A stretch of DNA of 64,000 nt, taken from NCBI GenBank assembly GCA_030280995.1, contig JASXTE010000015.1:124001-188000 (forward strand), written 5' to 3'. This document shows, piece after piece, positions 33,463 to 46,100 of the stretch. This stretch comes from Hemileia vastatrix. Its lineage: Eukaryota > Basidiomycota > Pucciniomycetes > Pucciniales > Zaghouaniaceae. Below the pieces are notes generated by a model, which was not told where the DNA came from, searched no databases, and saw only the letters and a list, made by a program, of their open reading frames with translations. Numbering within the stretch: position 1 is the first letter of the stretch; each line of letters starts with the position of its first letter. Made by a program: the position numbers and the translations under genes.

Positions 33463-34663
33463 TATCGGAAGGTCGTCTAGAAGAAGCAGTAAAAGGAGGA
33501 AAAAAGAAGAAGGTAGGATAGGAAAGAAAGACTAATTTATGAATAGTATTTGAGAAATAGATGTTAATTTGGATTTTTGGAGAGTAATACAAAAATATTT
33601 TATGAGTAATGACACTACAGTAGATTTAAATGATATCTAATATTTTTTTAAGTTATTTCTCAATTTATGGCAATCAATTATTGTTATTAATAGACTTATG
33701 GTAGCCTTGAAATTAGTTTAGATTTATATTAGAACTGTAAGACTAATAATAATAATAATTTGTATGATATTTAAAAATATAATAAAGTATGAGTATAATA
33801 AGTGATGATTACTAGAGAGGTTTCCAAGGCTCTTTTATAGGCAAGATGACCTTCTCAAGCATCTAAATTGTAGTTACATGGATTATAGTAGTATAAAAAA
33901 AAGGTATTTTAATTTAATTGAAACATACAAAACAAGAAAAAATTAACCCAATAAAGTGAACCCATGAATAAGAAATAACTATTCCCACCATACAGTCCTA
34001 AAAAAATATAATGAATGACTACCCAAATATGAAAGCTAAGAACCATGGGAAAGAAAATCTAAAACAGGTAATACAAATAGCTGAAAAGTTTTAATTAAAA
34101 CAAAAAGAATTATTTTCATGCCTTTTAATTCAGTATAAAGAAAATTAAATTAATCATATTAACCATTACAAGTAATTAAATTTTTAATTTAATTGAAACA
34201 ACTAATTAAATTAATAAAATAACCTATTTAGAAGGTGAAATACAATTTATCATATTAAATAAGTATTTTACTTAATTTAGTAATTTTAATGACAAAATTA
34301 AGGGTCAATGAAGTGCTGAATATTTGTGGATAATATTTAATGATAAGTTGTATTTTAGTTTATGTAAATTTTATTATTCAATTTGTAATTACATTATAAG
34401 TTGTATTTCATACTTATAATATAACCTTAAATAATTTATTTATTTATTTAGAATACATACAAAATGTGCCATGATATTATAGAATATAATATTTTATATA
34501 TAATAAAAAGTTTCTTAATATAAAACTATTTTACTTATAAAATATAATTTTATTCAATAAGATTTTTTATTGTAACTACATAAAATTTATAGCATTATTC
34601 CCTTAAATTATTCCAGTAATTTATCATATAATTTACTGGGCTCCTGAGATAGCCTGGCTGACA
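33463..34663 (-). repeat. Gypsy-B2 5' LTR
   Basis: Long terminal repeat on the minus strand, TGTCAGCC...ATA. A TATA box (TATAAAAG on the minus strand, 33,832-33,839) precedes GCCTTGGAAACC. The outer edge at 34,663 lies only 37 bp from the start of a solo LTR of the same family in the opposite orientation, so the two form a long inverted repeat. Confidence 0.9.
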
Positions 34664-34700
34664 AGAATGGTTAGTGATAATGCAGTAGAAGTAGAACTGT

Positions 34701-35966
34701 TGTCAGCCAGGCTATCTCAGGAGCCCAGTAATTTATATAAAAAATTACTGAAATCATGTAAGGGAATAACATTATGTAGTTACAATAAATTATTTTATTA
34801 AATAATAAAATTATAAATATTTTATTAATAAGTAAAATATTTACTATATTTAATTTTATTATTAAATAAGTTTTATTACATAAAAAAATATTATATTCTA
34901 TAAAAACATGGTGCATTTCTATGTATTTAATATTTCTAGAAAAATTAATTAATTAATTATTATATCATAAGCTTAATAATATTTAACTTATAATTTAATT
35001 AAAAATAAATTAATATAATTTATATATTAAATCCAACTCATCATATACTATTATCCATAAATATTGGACACTTTTTTTTGACCCTTAACTGTGTTAGTAA
35101 AATTACTAAATAATTAAAACACATATTTAATATACTAACATTAAATTATCACTTTAAATAAGTTACAATTAAATTAATTGTTTGTTTCAATTAAATTAAT
35201 TACTTAAAGTAGTTGAAACAATTAATTAATTTCTCTTTACAACTGAATTAAATTGGTTACATATATTTTGGTGAGAAATTAATTCTATTTGTTTTAATTA
35301 AAACCTTTCCATCTTATTATAATATTTGTTTAGTATATTTTTTCTTATAGATCTCATGGTCTCATCCTCATTTAGATACTCATTATATTAATTAATTGTT
35401 TGGGACTTTATGGTGGGAAAATTATTTACTTATTCGCGGATTTAATTTGTTGTTTCAATCTTTTGCTCAATTTGTATGTTTTAATTAGTTTCTTTTAAAT
35501 ATTTTTCTTCACACTATTTCTACTTTTGTATATACAATTGAAGCGCTTCAGAGGTACTCTTTCCTATAAAAAGGCCTTAAGATTCCCCTTTAGCAGGCAT
35601 CACTTACATTACACAATTTTTTAGAAACTTACAATACAATATTTTTTATTCTTATTAGTATTATAATTCTAATATAAATACTTTAAGATAAAATTAAGGT
35701 TTCTCTAAGTTTATTAATAATAAATTTTGATTGCTGCGCAAAGAAGAAATTTCTTACTTAGAATTAAAATCCTTTACCAATAATTTAAAACTCACTGTTG
35801 TGTTACTTCTCTTAAACTTTTGTTGTACTTGTCTTATCTTGGTTTAATTATTTTGATTATTTTTATTACCTTTATTTCTCCCTTTGGTTTTTCCCCTTTA
35901 GTTCTTCCTCCTTCTCCGTTCCCTTTTCTTCTTCTTCCTCTCCTTCTTCTAGATGACCAGCCAACA
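34701..35966 (+). repeat. Solo LTR of the gypsy-B family
   Basis: It starts TGTCAGCCAGGCTATCTCAG and ends CTTCTAGATGACCAGCCAACA. The target duplication ACTGT lies at 34,696-34,700 and 35,967-35,971, and Gypsy-B1 integrase sequence is collinear across it. The length of 1,266 bp matches the LTRs of B3. A TATA-like TATAAAAA occurs at about 35,565. A solo LTR results from recombination between the two LTRs of a full element, which removed the coding part. Short open frames inside are not genes. Confidence 0.9.
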
Positions 35967-36298
35967 ACTGTATTCTCCATATAATAGAAAATATCCTGTT
36001 TTCCCCATTTCCCTGCTAAATCTTTATACTTGCAATAGTGACTTATTTCCTAAAAGAAAAGGGAGGCCTATGAAAAATCCTAAAGATGTCAAATAAACTT
36101 CAGAAATTGATAAGATTCTCAATGATAGAATCATCACTTCTGAAAAGGGTACTGAATATTTATTGAGATATAAAAATAAATCATCTGAGCATGATGCATT
36201 GATACCTGGTAAAGAAATTTCTAAACTTTCTACTCTTTTGAAAAAGTATAAAAAGAAAAAATCTTAGCATTTTTTATTGTTTTATTTTAATGAGGAAG
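35967..36298 (+). pseudogene. Gypsy-B1 integrase C-terminus and chromodomain
   Basis: This is the continuation of the B1 integrase after the solo LTR. It shows the basic linker RGRPMKNPKDVK, a TAA at about 36,094, and then a chromodomain-like segment (EIDKILNDRIITSEKGTEYL to LIPGKEISKLSTLLKKYKK) ending at TAG 36,265-36,267. The chromodomain tryptophan in the WIPGKE motif of other copies is Leu here. The short tract TGAGGAAG at 36,291-36,298 is the polypurine tract before the 3' LTR. Confidence 0.82.
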
Positions 36299-36603
36299 TG
36301 TCAGCCAGGCTGTACCAGGAGTCCAGTAAATTTTATAATATTTTATTGGACCTCAAAATGGGAAAATGTTTATTTAAATTATGTCTGTAAATTAAAATTA
36401 TATTGAACAATAAAATTACATAACCAACTCATAATAATAAATTAAAATAGAATTTATATGAATTTTTATTACTATATAAATTGTATATACAATTAAATAA
36501 ATAAATAATACATTATATTCTATAAAGTATGAGCGCTTTTTTATGTATTTAATAATTATAAATTATCAATTAATTAATATAATATTATATTATAATTATA
36601 AGT
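36299..36603 (+). repeat. Gypsy-B1 3' LTR, first part
   Basis: It starts TGTCAGCCAGGCTGTACCAG and is collinear with the B3 LTR until AGT at 36,601-36,603, where the outer second-family TIR element is inserted. The LTR resumes at 63,278. Confidence 0.85.
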
Positions 36604-37591
36604 CACCACACAATATGGGGGGGCGGACTTGCTAGCAAGTCTGCAACCTTGAACCCTAATTCATATCTTTTTCAGAACACATTGAGGTAGTGATGAAACA
36701 ATCATGAAGAAATATTGAATTTACTTTGAAAACACCTTGAAACTGATTTGAACCTTCATTGAACCACAGTTTATTAATAGTTCAAAAAATATTCACAGCA
36801 GGAAAAAAGTGTGCACTAGAGGTCTAGTGTTTTTTTTGCTTCCTGAAATAATTCCTGGTAGAATTCCAAGTGGGACTTCCATCTGATACCTTCCTCCACT
36901 AATTCTCTCTTATCTTCAATCTGCCTTCCTATCTTACCCTCCTTATCTTGTTGCTAAATTTTCCATCTATTTACCATTTCTACCCTATCCCTTCCATTCA
37001 CAGTGAGAAAACAACACTCCTGTCCTTCCACCCCTCTCCCTTCTCTTCTCTTTATTTCTCACACCTCCCCCAGAACCTCACTCGCCTTTCCCAGCCCACT
37101 GTCACTATTTAGTTTTATTTTACTTTGTATTTTTTTCTTTTTTCATGTTTCTTCCCTACAAATATCTTCCTTTCTCAACACTTGGCCACATTTTTTTGGT
37201 AAACACAAGCAACTCAAATTCTGAAATACATATTTAGTTACTTTATTTACCACTTGAAACGTTTTATAATTCCTCAATATTTTATTTCTTGTTATTTCTA
37301 ATTTATACATATTAATCATTCTCAGGTTTATCAAAAGTTGGCTACTTCCCAAGCCCTTGCATGCCTCCCCAGAACTTTTTTCACCTCTCCAATCTCATTG
37401 CTCTTCTCACCCAGAAAAATGGAGGGACTGGGGAAGGCTGGAGAAGGTGAGAGAGGGGCTTTACAGGGCTTGGAGAGGCTATATAAGCCCCTAATCCAGT
37501 TTGGGAGCTGGATGGAAAAGGTGAGAGAGGGTCTTTAAAGGGCTAGCAGAGGTGATAAAAGCCTCTCACCTACTACTCTCAGCCCTACTTA
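36604..37591. other. T-outer left arm, no gene
   Basis: After the TIR and about 170 bp of AT-rich subterminal sequence comes C/T-rich DNA (36,860-37,130) and then G-rich tandem DNA (GGGGCTTTACAGGGCTTGGA). Open frames here are low-complexity translations. The end (GGTGATAAAAGCCTCTCACC to CCCTACTTA) is one unit of the tandem repeat that resumes at 61,807. Confidence 0.6.
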
Positions 37592-38683
37592 CACCACACA
37601 ATATTTGGAGGGGACTTTCTAGCAAGTCCTCAACTTGAAGTCAGATGGAAATCAGATTGAACTCAAACTGAAGTAATACTTAACTTTCACTTGAAGTATC
37701 ACACAAATAATAATGGATCTATATTGAAAAAAATAGTGAAAGTGTTAGGATAACTGAATGGAAGCCAGAAAAAATCATTCCATGAGTTTCCTCAATGCAC
37801 AGTATTTTTTGAAGCAACTTATTTAAATAATACTTTATTAAGTTAAGTTGATCAATAAAAATTGATTGACAATATCATAATTCTTAAATAAAATAATTTT
37901 TTTCAAAAATTTCAGATTACATATAAAAAAAATCTGTGACTTTTTCTATTACCTACAACTGTTTTTACAGAATTGAAAACTATGTTTCAGCTAATATTTT
38001 ATTGAAGTAAACCCTGTTCTTTTCCCAAAGAACAGAGTTCATCCTCCTATTTTCACACTCTTTTTGCACCAATCCTCATCCCTTTCAATTCTATCAACAA
38101 ATGCTTTTCTTCCCTCCCCACCCCTTTTTCTATCCTCCCAGCCCCATTGTATGCTATCCTCTTTTGATCCCCATTTCACCCCTCTTGACCTCACCCCGAC
38201 CCTTTTCTTCATTAAAAACACCTCGGAACCCTTAATCTTCCCTTCAAACTCTTTCCCAAACTTTTTGCTACCCCATATACCCTTCCTTACCCCTCTCTCC
38301 ATCCTCCCCAACCCTTGTAGCCCCATTCCTCCCCTCCACCTTGCCTCCACAATCCTTGAACCCCAACTTCCTCCCTTTCAACTCAGTCCCTATTTCTGTA
38401 TATAAAAATAAAGTGTTAGGAAGAAATGGGGAGGTAAGCAAACTGGAAGGAGAGGAGTGGAGAGGGGTAGAGAGGCATGGCCAGGGAGAGGTAAATGTGG
38501 ATAGGGGTTGAAAATGATGATGAAGGGATTGAAAAGGTTGGGGAGAAAAAAGAGGTGAGGATAAAGAAATATTTCAAAGGGAAAAGAGTGGGGTATTCTT
38601 GAGAGGGAGTAAAAAAAGACAATAAAAAAAGATAATCATACAAAATAAATATACAAAATATATAAAATATATAAAATATGTTA
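37592..38683. other. T-inner left arm, no gene
   Basis: Subterminal AT-rich DNA to about 38,000, then C/T-rich DNA (CCCCATTTCACCCCTCTTGA type) to 38,400 and a short A/G-rich stretch to 38,640. The long Pro/Ser-rich open frame (38,064-38,405) is a translation of the pyrimidine tract and has no domain. Confidence 0.6.
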
Positions 38684-38688
38684 CAAAG

Positions 38689-39946
38689 TGTCAGCCAGGC
38701 TATTCCAGGAGCCCAGTAAATAATATGTTAACTTATGGGACCTGAAATAGGGCATAAATAATTGCATTTGATGTATATAAATCAATATTTTATTGCATAA
38801 TAAAATTATATAAGTATCTTATTAAATATAAGTGTTATATTAATTTTATTGTTATATATATTATTTATACATTTAAATTAAGCATAATATATTTTATATT
38901 CTACAAATAATGGCGCATTTTTATGTATTTAATAATTATAAATTTATATTTAATTAATTAAAAACATATATTATAATTATAAGTGTAAAATTGACTTATA
39001 ATATAATTAAATTAATTATTTAAATTTATATATTAAATAACATCTTTCATATAATATTAAACAATAATTAATGGCGCTTCTTTTGACCCTTAATTGTGTC
39101 AGGAAGAAAATCAAATAAATTATAATACTTATTTTATAAAATAGTATTATAAATTCTCAAATTAAATTAATAAATTGTTTCAGTTAAACTAGTTATTAAA
39201 TTACATAGTGAAAACAATTAATAAATATTAATTTACACTGAATTAAAATAATTGCATACCTTTTTACGTCAAAACATGTTATTTGTTTCACTTAGAAATG
39301 CTGAAAACAGATTGTAATACTTGTTTTGATTTGTTTTTCCCATAGTTCTTAGATCACAGGGTTGTTTAGTTACTCATTATTTTGTATTAACTGATTTGGG
39401 AAATTTGGGATGGGAATTTTACATTCTTAATTGGGATTCTTATTATTTTTTGTATAATTTTCTCTTAATTACTATGTTACAGATGTCTTCTTTTATCTTC
39501 TTGTTTTACTTCATTACTATTTTGTATATAGTCACTTGTAGCGCTTCAGAGAACCCATCGCCTATAAAAGGGCCTTGGATAATCCCCTGTAGAAGCATCA
39601 CTTACTATACACTCAACAAATTTGAATATATTTTTATATTACGTTTATATAATTTTTTATTAGTATCAATATTCTAATTTAAATTCTATATAACTACTAA
39701 AAGGTTGCCTTAAGTCTAATAGTGATCATAGTGTTTTCCGCGCAGAGCCCTTACCATTAAAATAATATTGTTATTTAATAAAAACTTCATTGTTGTCTCA
39801 TTTCTCAAGAAATTCGTCGTTGCTCCTCTTCAATAAATTAAATAATCTCTTATATTTTATTTCTTTTATTTTCTCAAAACCCTTTCTCCTTGTCCTCCTT
39901 CATTTCTCCCCATTTTCCTTACCTTCTTCTAGACGACTGACCAACA
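38689..39946 (+). repeat. Gypsy-B3 5' LTR
   Basis: Promoter-bearing LTR. The TATA box TATAAAAG at 39,563-39,570 follows GCGCTTCAGAG, a block shared by all B-family LTRs here, and precedes GGCCTTGGATAATCCCC. Open frames inside, also present in the 3' LTR, are shadows of the repeat. Confidence 0.93.
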
Positions 39947-40615
39947 ACTGGGGACCTTTCCGAATGACAACGACAATACCGATTCTTGCGACAAACGACA
40001 AACACACGGACCACCCAGCAAAAAAGAAAACTTTTGCCGCGAATGTGTTTCGAACTTGGGTTTGATCTATTAGGTTTATATTAATTTAATTAATCTATTA
40101 TTTTGAAGTGATTTTTCGATCACTATAGTAAGTTAACCTTTGCACCTCTCACTCATATTACTATATTTTTACTGCAATAACCGTGATTGTGGCTTACTTG
40201 CTGATTCACTGAGTGTAAGTGTTCATTTATTAAAAAAAATTTTTTACCTAGTTGACCATTATAGAGTGTTTAATTCCTCTTAGTCCTAGAAGAAATTAAC
40301 ATTATTATTAATAAAATTTGAATTATTAAATTAATTTTTGTTCATTTTGGTTGACTTAATTAGTACTTTGTACTTAGTCCCATATATTGCCATATTTAAT
40401 TTTGGTAATTTAATTGGTTGAATTAACTTAATTGTTGATTCCCAATTTAACTTTGCAATCCATTTTATTAATTAATTTTTTATAAATATTACTTTATATT
40501 AAAAAAAATTTATATATATATATATAATTTAATTAATAAAAAAAATTTTATTTGGAGCAATTATTAACTGACTTTTATTAATTTTTTTAAGAAGTTAATT
40601 AACCTTCCCACTATT
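39947..40615 (+). other. Gypsy-B3 leader
   Basis: It contains the primer-binding candidate at 39,949-39,962, a GTTTCGAAC element near 40,048 that resembles the complement of a tRNA T-arm, and two diverged GTTGAC...AGTCC motifs (about 40,250-40,290 and 40,350-40,380). The rest is AT-rich with a short (TA)n run near 40,515. There is no gene before the gag ATG at 40,616. Confidence 0.6.
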
Positions 40616-43104
40616 ATGTCCAACAATTTGGCTGAGAAAAAGGATAACATGCAAGTGGATGAAATTGAAATTGATTATGATGCTGATACTGTGAGTTCTT
40701 CTAAAGTTAAACATAAAAAATCTTATGCTAACAAGAAAAATTCACATAATTCAGGATGTGGAAATGATAGGAGAAGTAAACAAATCAAACCCCATTCCCC
40801 CAGCACAACAGAAGAAAGTAAAACCTCCAGTACCTCAAGAAGGTCTTCCAAAAGGATTCAAAATAAAAAAGCTTCCTCTGCCCCAACAAATCAGCAATCT
40901 GTCCAGTCACATCAAAGAACTGAAGACAAAAAACATGAAATACAAGGCAAAAGTAGACACCTTGTGGGATCAAGTTCAGGAACTCAGGAACCAAAATCAG
41001 GCCCAGGCCCCTCCTCAGTTGCCTCCCAATCAGCCTCAGTTTCAGGCTCAACCTTCACAGCCCCCCAGCTCCTCCATCCAAAATCAAAGTACTATGGAAG
41101 TAGAGCAATGGAAATGGGATTATCTAATGAGTCACTACCAGCAGAATGTGCAACATCCTCCTCATCATCAGCCTGGCCCATCCAGAACACCCAATTTCCA
41201 TCCTCCTCCTCATCCCTACCAACAAGGCAGGAGAAAGAAGGCCCAAGCACAATCCTAAACTCACTCTCAGGGGAAGTTTCCTCCTCTGCCATGGTAAGTA
41301 ATTTGGTTGATAGTCACTTGGGAATGTTTTCTAATAAGACTTCTTCTGCAGGTAATATTATTGAACATGGTGAAAGAACAGTTAACCCTGTTAAAAGACA
41401 GCTTCCTGTAACTAGTAGCCCTATTAATGTAATTAGCAAATTTTCATTTGATGAACCTCTACATTTGACTTCTACTTCTTTAATTAATCCTTCTCTTGCA
41501 ATTAAGAATGATTCTGTTTCCCCTGAAGTCTATAACTTAATTGAGAAAACTTCTGAAGAAATATTGAAAGATACCCTTGATTTTAATGTTGTGAAAGACA
41601 AACATTTAAGAGATGTGTTAATCCATGAGAATGATAGATTAAATAATTTGCACTTGCAATGTAAAGTAAGTTCTTCTGTACAGGATACCGCTTATTTTAA
41701 AATCAAAGAAACCTTGAATATTGTTCTTAGTCAACAAAAACAAATAAGGAGTGACCATAGAGCTATCTCAGATAGAAATAATAATCTACATAAGACCTTG
41801 AGTGAATTGAAACCCCTTATTGAAGAAAATTTTCATTAAAAAATGAAATAAAATCTCTACAAAATGAGTTTAAAAAGCTAAAGAATGATTTCCATGCACT
41901 AAGTGCCAAACACACAGTTTCTGAGGACAGAAATGTTCTATCTCTTGCAAAAGTAAATGACCAGATGTCTGAAATTCCAAGGATAAGAAACTATGTGTCT
42001 GACCTGCAGGATAAACTCTCAACCTTAACCATCAATAATGATATGAATGAGAATGCTGTCCATAAGCTGCATAAAAATAAAGGAAAAGAACCTGAGCAGA
42101 GTTCCTCCTTTCTTCCTCATATTTCAACCATTAAAAAAACTGACAATGAGTATGTAAAATCTTTTGCTACTAGCAAAAAATCTTGTGATGGTCATGCACC
42201 AGCTGTTTCTGTAAATAATGAAATTTCTGAACACCTGGCTAAACTTCAGGAATTATTAATGATAAATAATTCAAACCAAAAAATGGACCATCCCAGTAGT
42301 CAGAAAAATTGGCCTAAGTTGGACCAATATCCTACCTTTGATGGTGATTCTTCCTCTGATTGGCGACACTTTATCCAAAGAATTGATAATTTAAAGAGAT
42401 CTTATAAACTACCTGATGAGGGAATTGTTTCTAAGCTAATTTCTTTATTTTCCAATGTAGCCTTGATGTGGTATGAATCTGTCCTTTTGGATAACAATCA
42501 TTATACATGGAATGATTGGAAATCCTTGATTGAGAATCAGTTTGGTGGTTCAAAATTCAGGTTAACTCAGCAAAGACTGTATGAGAATACTAGATATGTA
42601 TCCTCCTCTGTTGAAAAGCCTATTGTTTCTCTTATGAAAATAACAAAAATCCTAAGAGAAATTGATCCAAAGATGGATTATGATATTTGGAGAGATAAAA
42701 TCTTATATAAATTACCAAATTCTCTTAGAGATTTGATTGTGGCTAGAACTGAGCATGTTAGGGAAAATTCTTCTTTCATTAATATCTGTAATGAGGTACT
42801 GCTCAACCATAGATATTAACCAAAGAATTACCTTGGTAAATCTTATAATGATCAGAATAAACCTTCTACAAAACTCCCAGAAAAATCTGGTAAACCCTCT
42901 GCTCCAGTTGCACCTAAAAAATATGCAACAAATACTTGTTATAAATGTAACAAACCATGGCAAAAGGGTCATGTTTGTGACAAGAAAATTCATCTTGTTG
43001 AACAAAATGAAGACACTGATGAAGCTGAATTTGATGTCAATAATTCTTCTAGTGATTGTGAAAGTAATATCTCCTATGGCAATGACTCTGTTAAAGATGT
43101 TTTA
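40616..43104 (+). pseudogene. Gypsy-B3 gag
   Basis: The first frame (40,616-41,839) begins at an ATG with an acidic N-terminus (MQVDEIEIDYDAD). It then runs Ser-rich, followed by the conserved SFDEPLHLTSTSLINPSLAI and SPEVYNLIEKTSEEILKD blocks. A 1-bp deletion at about 41,834, relative to B2, shifts the frame. The protein continues from about 41,840 through a coiled coil, the capsid-like LDQYPTFDGDSSSDWRHFIQ, a nonsense codon (GAA to TAA) at 42,817-42,819, and the zinc knuckle CYKCNKPWQKGHVC (about 42,936-42,977). It then runs into the protease without a stop, so Gag and Pol appear to share one frame. Family role: particle assembly and RNA binding. Confidence 0.87.
40764..41258 (+). CDS. Overlapping ORF in the B3 gag region (conserved in B2)
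   Basis: A 165-codon frame from ATG (MIGEVNKSNP) lies in a different register inside the first gag frame. It has a coiled-coil segment (QQISNLSSHIKELKTKNMKY), a Pro/Gln-rich region, KWKWDYLMSHYQQNVQH, then GPSRT and GRRKK. Its B2 counterpart (32,127-32,627) is intact and similar, including the starting M-(S/I)-GEV. In B3 the main frame is also open here, so B3 could encode both. It may be overprinted, or it may be the ancestral Gag middle now out of register. Function unknown. Confidence 0.5.
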   Translation: MIGEVNKSNPIPPAQQKKVKPPVPQEGLPKGFKIKKLPLPQQISNLSSHIKELKTKNMKYKAKVDTLWDQVQELRNQNQAQAPPQLPPNQPQFQAQPSQPPSSSIQNQSTMEVEQWKWDYLMSHYQQNVQHPPHHQPGPSRTPNFHPPPHPYQQGRRKKAQAQS

Positions 43105-46100
43105 ATGTTAGAACAGGATGTCCATTATTTAGATAATATATCTGAAGAATGTGTATTGGATTTATCTTTGGTGGAAAATGCTGAAACAATTAAAGATATT
43201 ACTAACATTTCTATAGTCATATCCCCCTTGAAAGCACCTGTTATCATTAATGGTAAGAATGTTGATGTGGTTCTTGACTCTGGTTCTGGAGGAAGTGTAG
43301 TCTCTGAAAAGGCTTTAGCTTCAGTAGATAAGGATTATTTAAGTAAATTATTACCTATAACTTCTGAAAAATGGAGAGGGTATGGTTCTACCTTAATTCC
43401 TATTGGCAAATACAAAACCTCTGTATTCTTCAAATATAATGGTGGTTTTTTCAGAGCTATTTGTGAATTTGTTGTCATGAAAAATGATAATTTAAGCGAT
43501 TGGTTTATTATGGGTAATGATATTTTAACCATGTTTGGTGTGAAATTGGACCCAGCAAATAATTGCTTCACCTTGGGATTGAATGGCAAAAGAAAATTCA
43601 AAATTTCCTCCTCTAAAAAACCTTCTGGGCATCTGTTAAAGTCTTGTAACTCACTAATCCAGTGTAAAGGCAGAACAACAATTGAAATGGATGATTTATT
43701 AAATGAAATAAATACTGCTTCTTTTGGTGATCAGTTAACTAATGAACAAAAGGATTCTGTTATTGCCTCAATTACCTCTTTCCCTATGGCTTTTGCTCAT
43801 GGTTCTCATGTCTTAAGAATTGTTCAGGAAGAAATGAAAATTAACTTATCCTGTAACTTGAGTGATATCCCTCCTAGTCTTAAGAAAAAACCATATCCTG
43901 CTTCTCCAACAAAAAGAAAGGATATTGAAGATAATATTGCCACATTATTAAAAATGAATATCATTGAGAAAGTGGATGTCACCCCCAAATATTGTTTCAT
44001 CTCCCCAGTCTTAATTTCTTATGAAAAAGATAAGGCTAGATTATGTAGTGATTACAGAGCATTAAACACTTATACTGTTGATGATATTTATCCTTTACCC
44101 AGAATTAACTCAATACATGCTACCTTGCAAGGTGAAAAATTTATTAGTTGTCTGGATGGTAATAAAGGATATCATCAAGTTCCATTTGAGAAAAATTCTC
44201 AAAACTTTTTGCTTATTGCTACTCATATGGGAATATATAAGTATGTTAGGATGCCATTTGGCCCTAAAAATGCTCCTTCAGTTTTTCAAAAGGTCATGGA
44301 TAACACTTTCCATCAGAAAATAATTGAAGGATGGCTCATGGTTTACATTGATGACATTATAGTTTTTTCTAAACCTTTTGATGAACATGTGGTTCATTTA
44401 AATAGGGTTTTTCAAAAAATGGATGAAATCAATATGACCTTGTCCTTGAAAAAGTGTAAATTTGTTTTTCAATCTTTGAAAGTCCTTGGCCATGTTGTGT
44501 CAGGCTTACAAATTTGTGTAGACCATAACAAAGTTGCTGCCATTCAAAATATGAAAGCTCCAACTTCTGAAAGAGAAATCCAAAGTTTTTTGGGTATGTG
44601 TGGCTATTATAGACAATATATTAAAAATTATCAGGTCATAGCCTTGCCTCTTACAAAACTGACCAGAAAAGATGTTGCCTTTCTCTGGAATAATGACTGT
44701 CAAAAAGCTTTTGATACCTTAAAAGTTTGCTTAATGACAGCCCCTATATTGGCTCTTCCAGATTTTAACAAACCATTTTTCCTGTATACAGATGCTAGCT
44801 TTATTGGTCTGGGTGCTGCCCTTCACCAGAAACAAATTATAAATGATAAATCCTCAGAGGTTGTAATTTGTTATATTTCAAGAACCTTGAGAAATAGTGA
44901 ATTGAAATATGGTGCCACTCAATTAGAGTGCTTAGCAGTTGTTTGGGCTCTTGAGAAGATTCATTACTATCTATATGACCAAAAATTTGAATTGGTAACT
45001 GACTGTAGTGCTGTGAAGTCCCTCTTAAACCTGAAAACACCTAACAGACATATGTTCAGGTGGCAACTTGCTGTTCAAGAATACAGAGGATGGATGACAA
45101 TTATCCATAGGGCTGGAAATGTTCACTCCAATGTTGATATTCTCTCCAGATTGCCTCTGCCAAATAATGACTCGAATCCTGCTTATGTACCTGAAGATGA
45201 TACTGTTCATATCCATGGTATATTTGTAGTTGATATGGAAGAAGAGTTATTGCAATTAATATTGGATTCATATGAGAAGGATTCTGATTTAAATAAATTG
45301 GTTACTATCTTAAATGATCCTAAGAATGCTTCAATTCAAGAATTAATAAAAACTCTTCCTGAAAAGTATCAAAATGCTTTGAGTAAAGGAAAGTTTTTAT
45401 TGAAGATGGTTATATATATTATAGAAGAAAGCTTACTAATGTCATTGTAATTCCTCCTTCTATGAAAGAAACTATCCTCACACTTTGTCATGATGACATA
45501 TTGGCTGGTCATTTTGATCTTGAAAAAACATTTATTAGAATCAAAAACACTGCTTGGTGGGCAAATATGTCTGAAGACACAAAATTATATGTTGAATCTT
45601 GTGATTCCTGCCAAAAATCTAAAAGGTTGACAGGTAAAAGAGCAGGGTTATTAAAACATATTGAAGCACCTAATGCTCCCTGGATAATCATTAATATGGA
45701 TTTTGTCACTGGTCTTCCTGTTTCATGTAAATACAGCTTTAACTCTTGTTGGGTAATAGTAGATAGATTCACAAAAATGTGCAAATTTATTCCACCCCAC
45801 AAAGATGTATCCATCAAAGAATTAGCTTTCTTATGGTGGTCTTACATGTTTAATATTATTGGTTTTCCAAAAGCCATTATCTCTGATAGGGATCCTAAAT
45901 TTACTTCTGATTTTTGGACCTCTTTGATGGATATTTGTGGCTGTGAGTTGAAATTGTCTACAGCTCACCATCCTCAGACTGATGGTCTAGCTGAGAGAAT
46001 GATTCAAACTCTGGAAGATATGATTAGAAGGTATTGTGCCTTTGGTTTAGAATATAAAGACAATTACAGATTTACTCATGATTGGGTCACTCTATTGCCT

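Larger units (their letters stand above)
25403..34663 (-). mobile_element. Gypsy-B2, full-length chromovirus-like LTR element
   Basis: The 5' LTR is 33,463-34,663 and the 3' LTR 25,403-26,605 (about 1.2 kb each). Both begin TGTCAGCCAGGCTATCTCAG on the minus strand. AGAAT flanks the element at 25,398-25,402 and 34,664-34,668, and Gypsy-B1 integrase sequence resumes there (AGAATGGTT). A primer-binding candidate, TGGGGACCTTTCC, lies 2 nt inside the 5' LTR, and a purine tract (AGAGTGAGGGAG) precedes the 3' LTR. The LTRs differ at a modest number of sites, so insertion is moderately recent. Coding lesions make it non-autonomous. Confidence 0.92.

Noticed and set aside
38064..38405. Pro/Ser-rich 113-codon ORF
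   Set aside because: Translation of a C/T-rich tract inside T-inner whose counterpart in T-outer is not open in the same way; no start context or domain.
41294..41351. 58-bp intron candidate in B3 gag (GTAAGT to TTCTGCAG), also present in B2 (32,073-32,130)
   Set aside because: Splicing would put stops soon after in both copies, whereas the unspliced protein is conserved between them. Kept as coding sequence.
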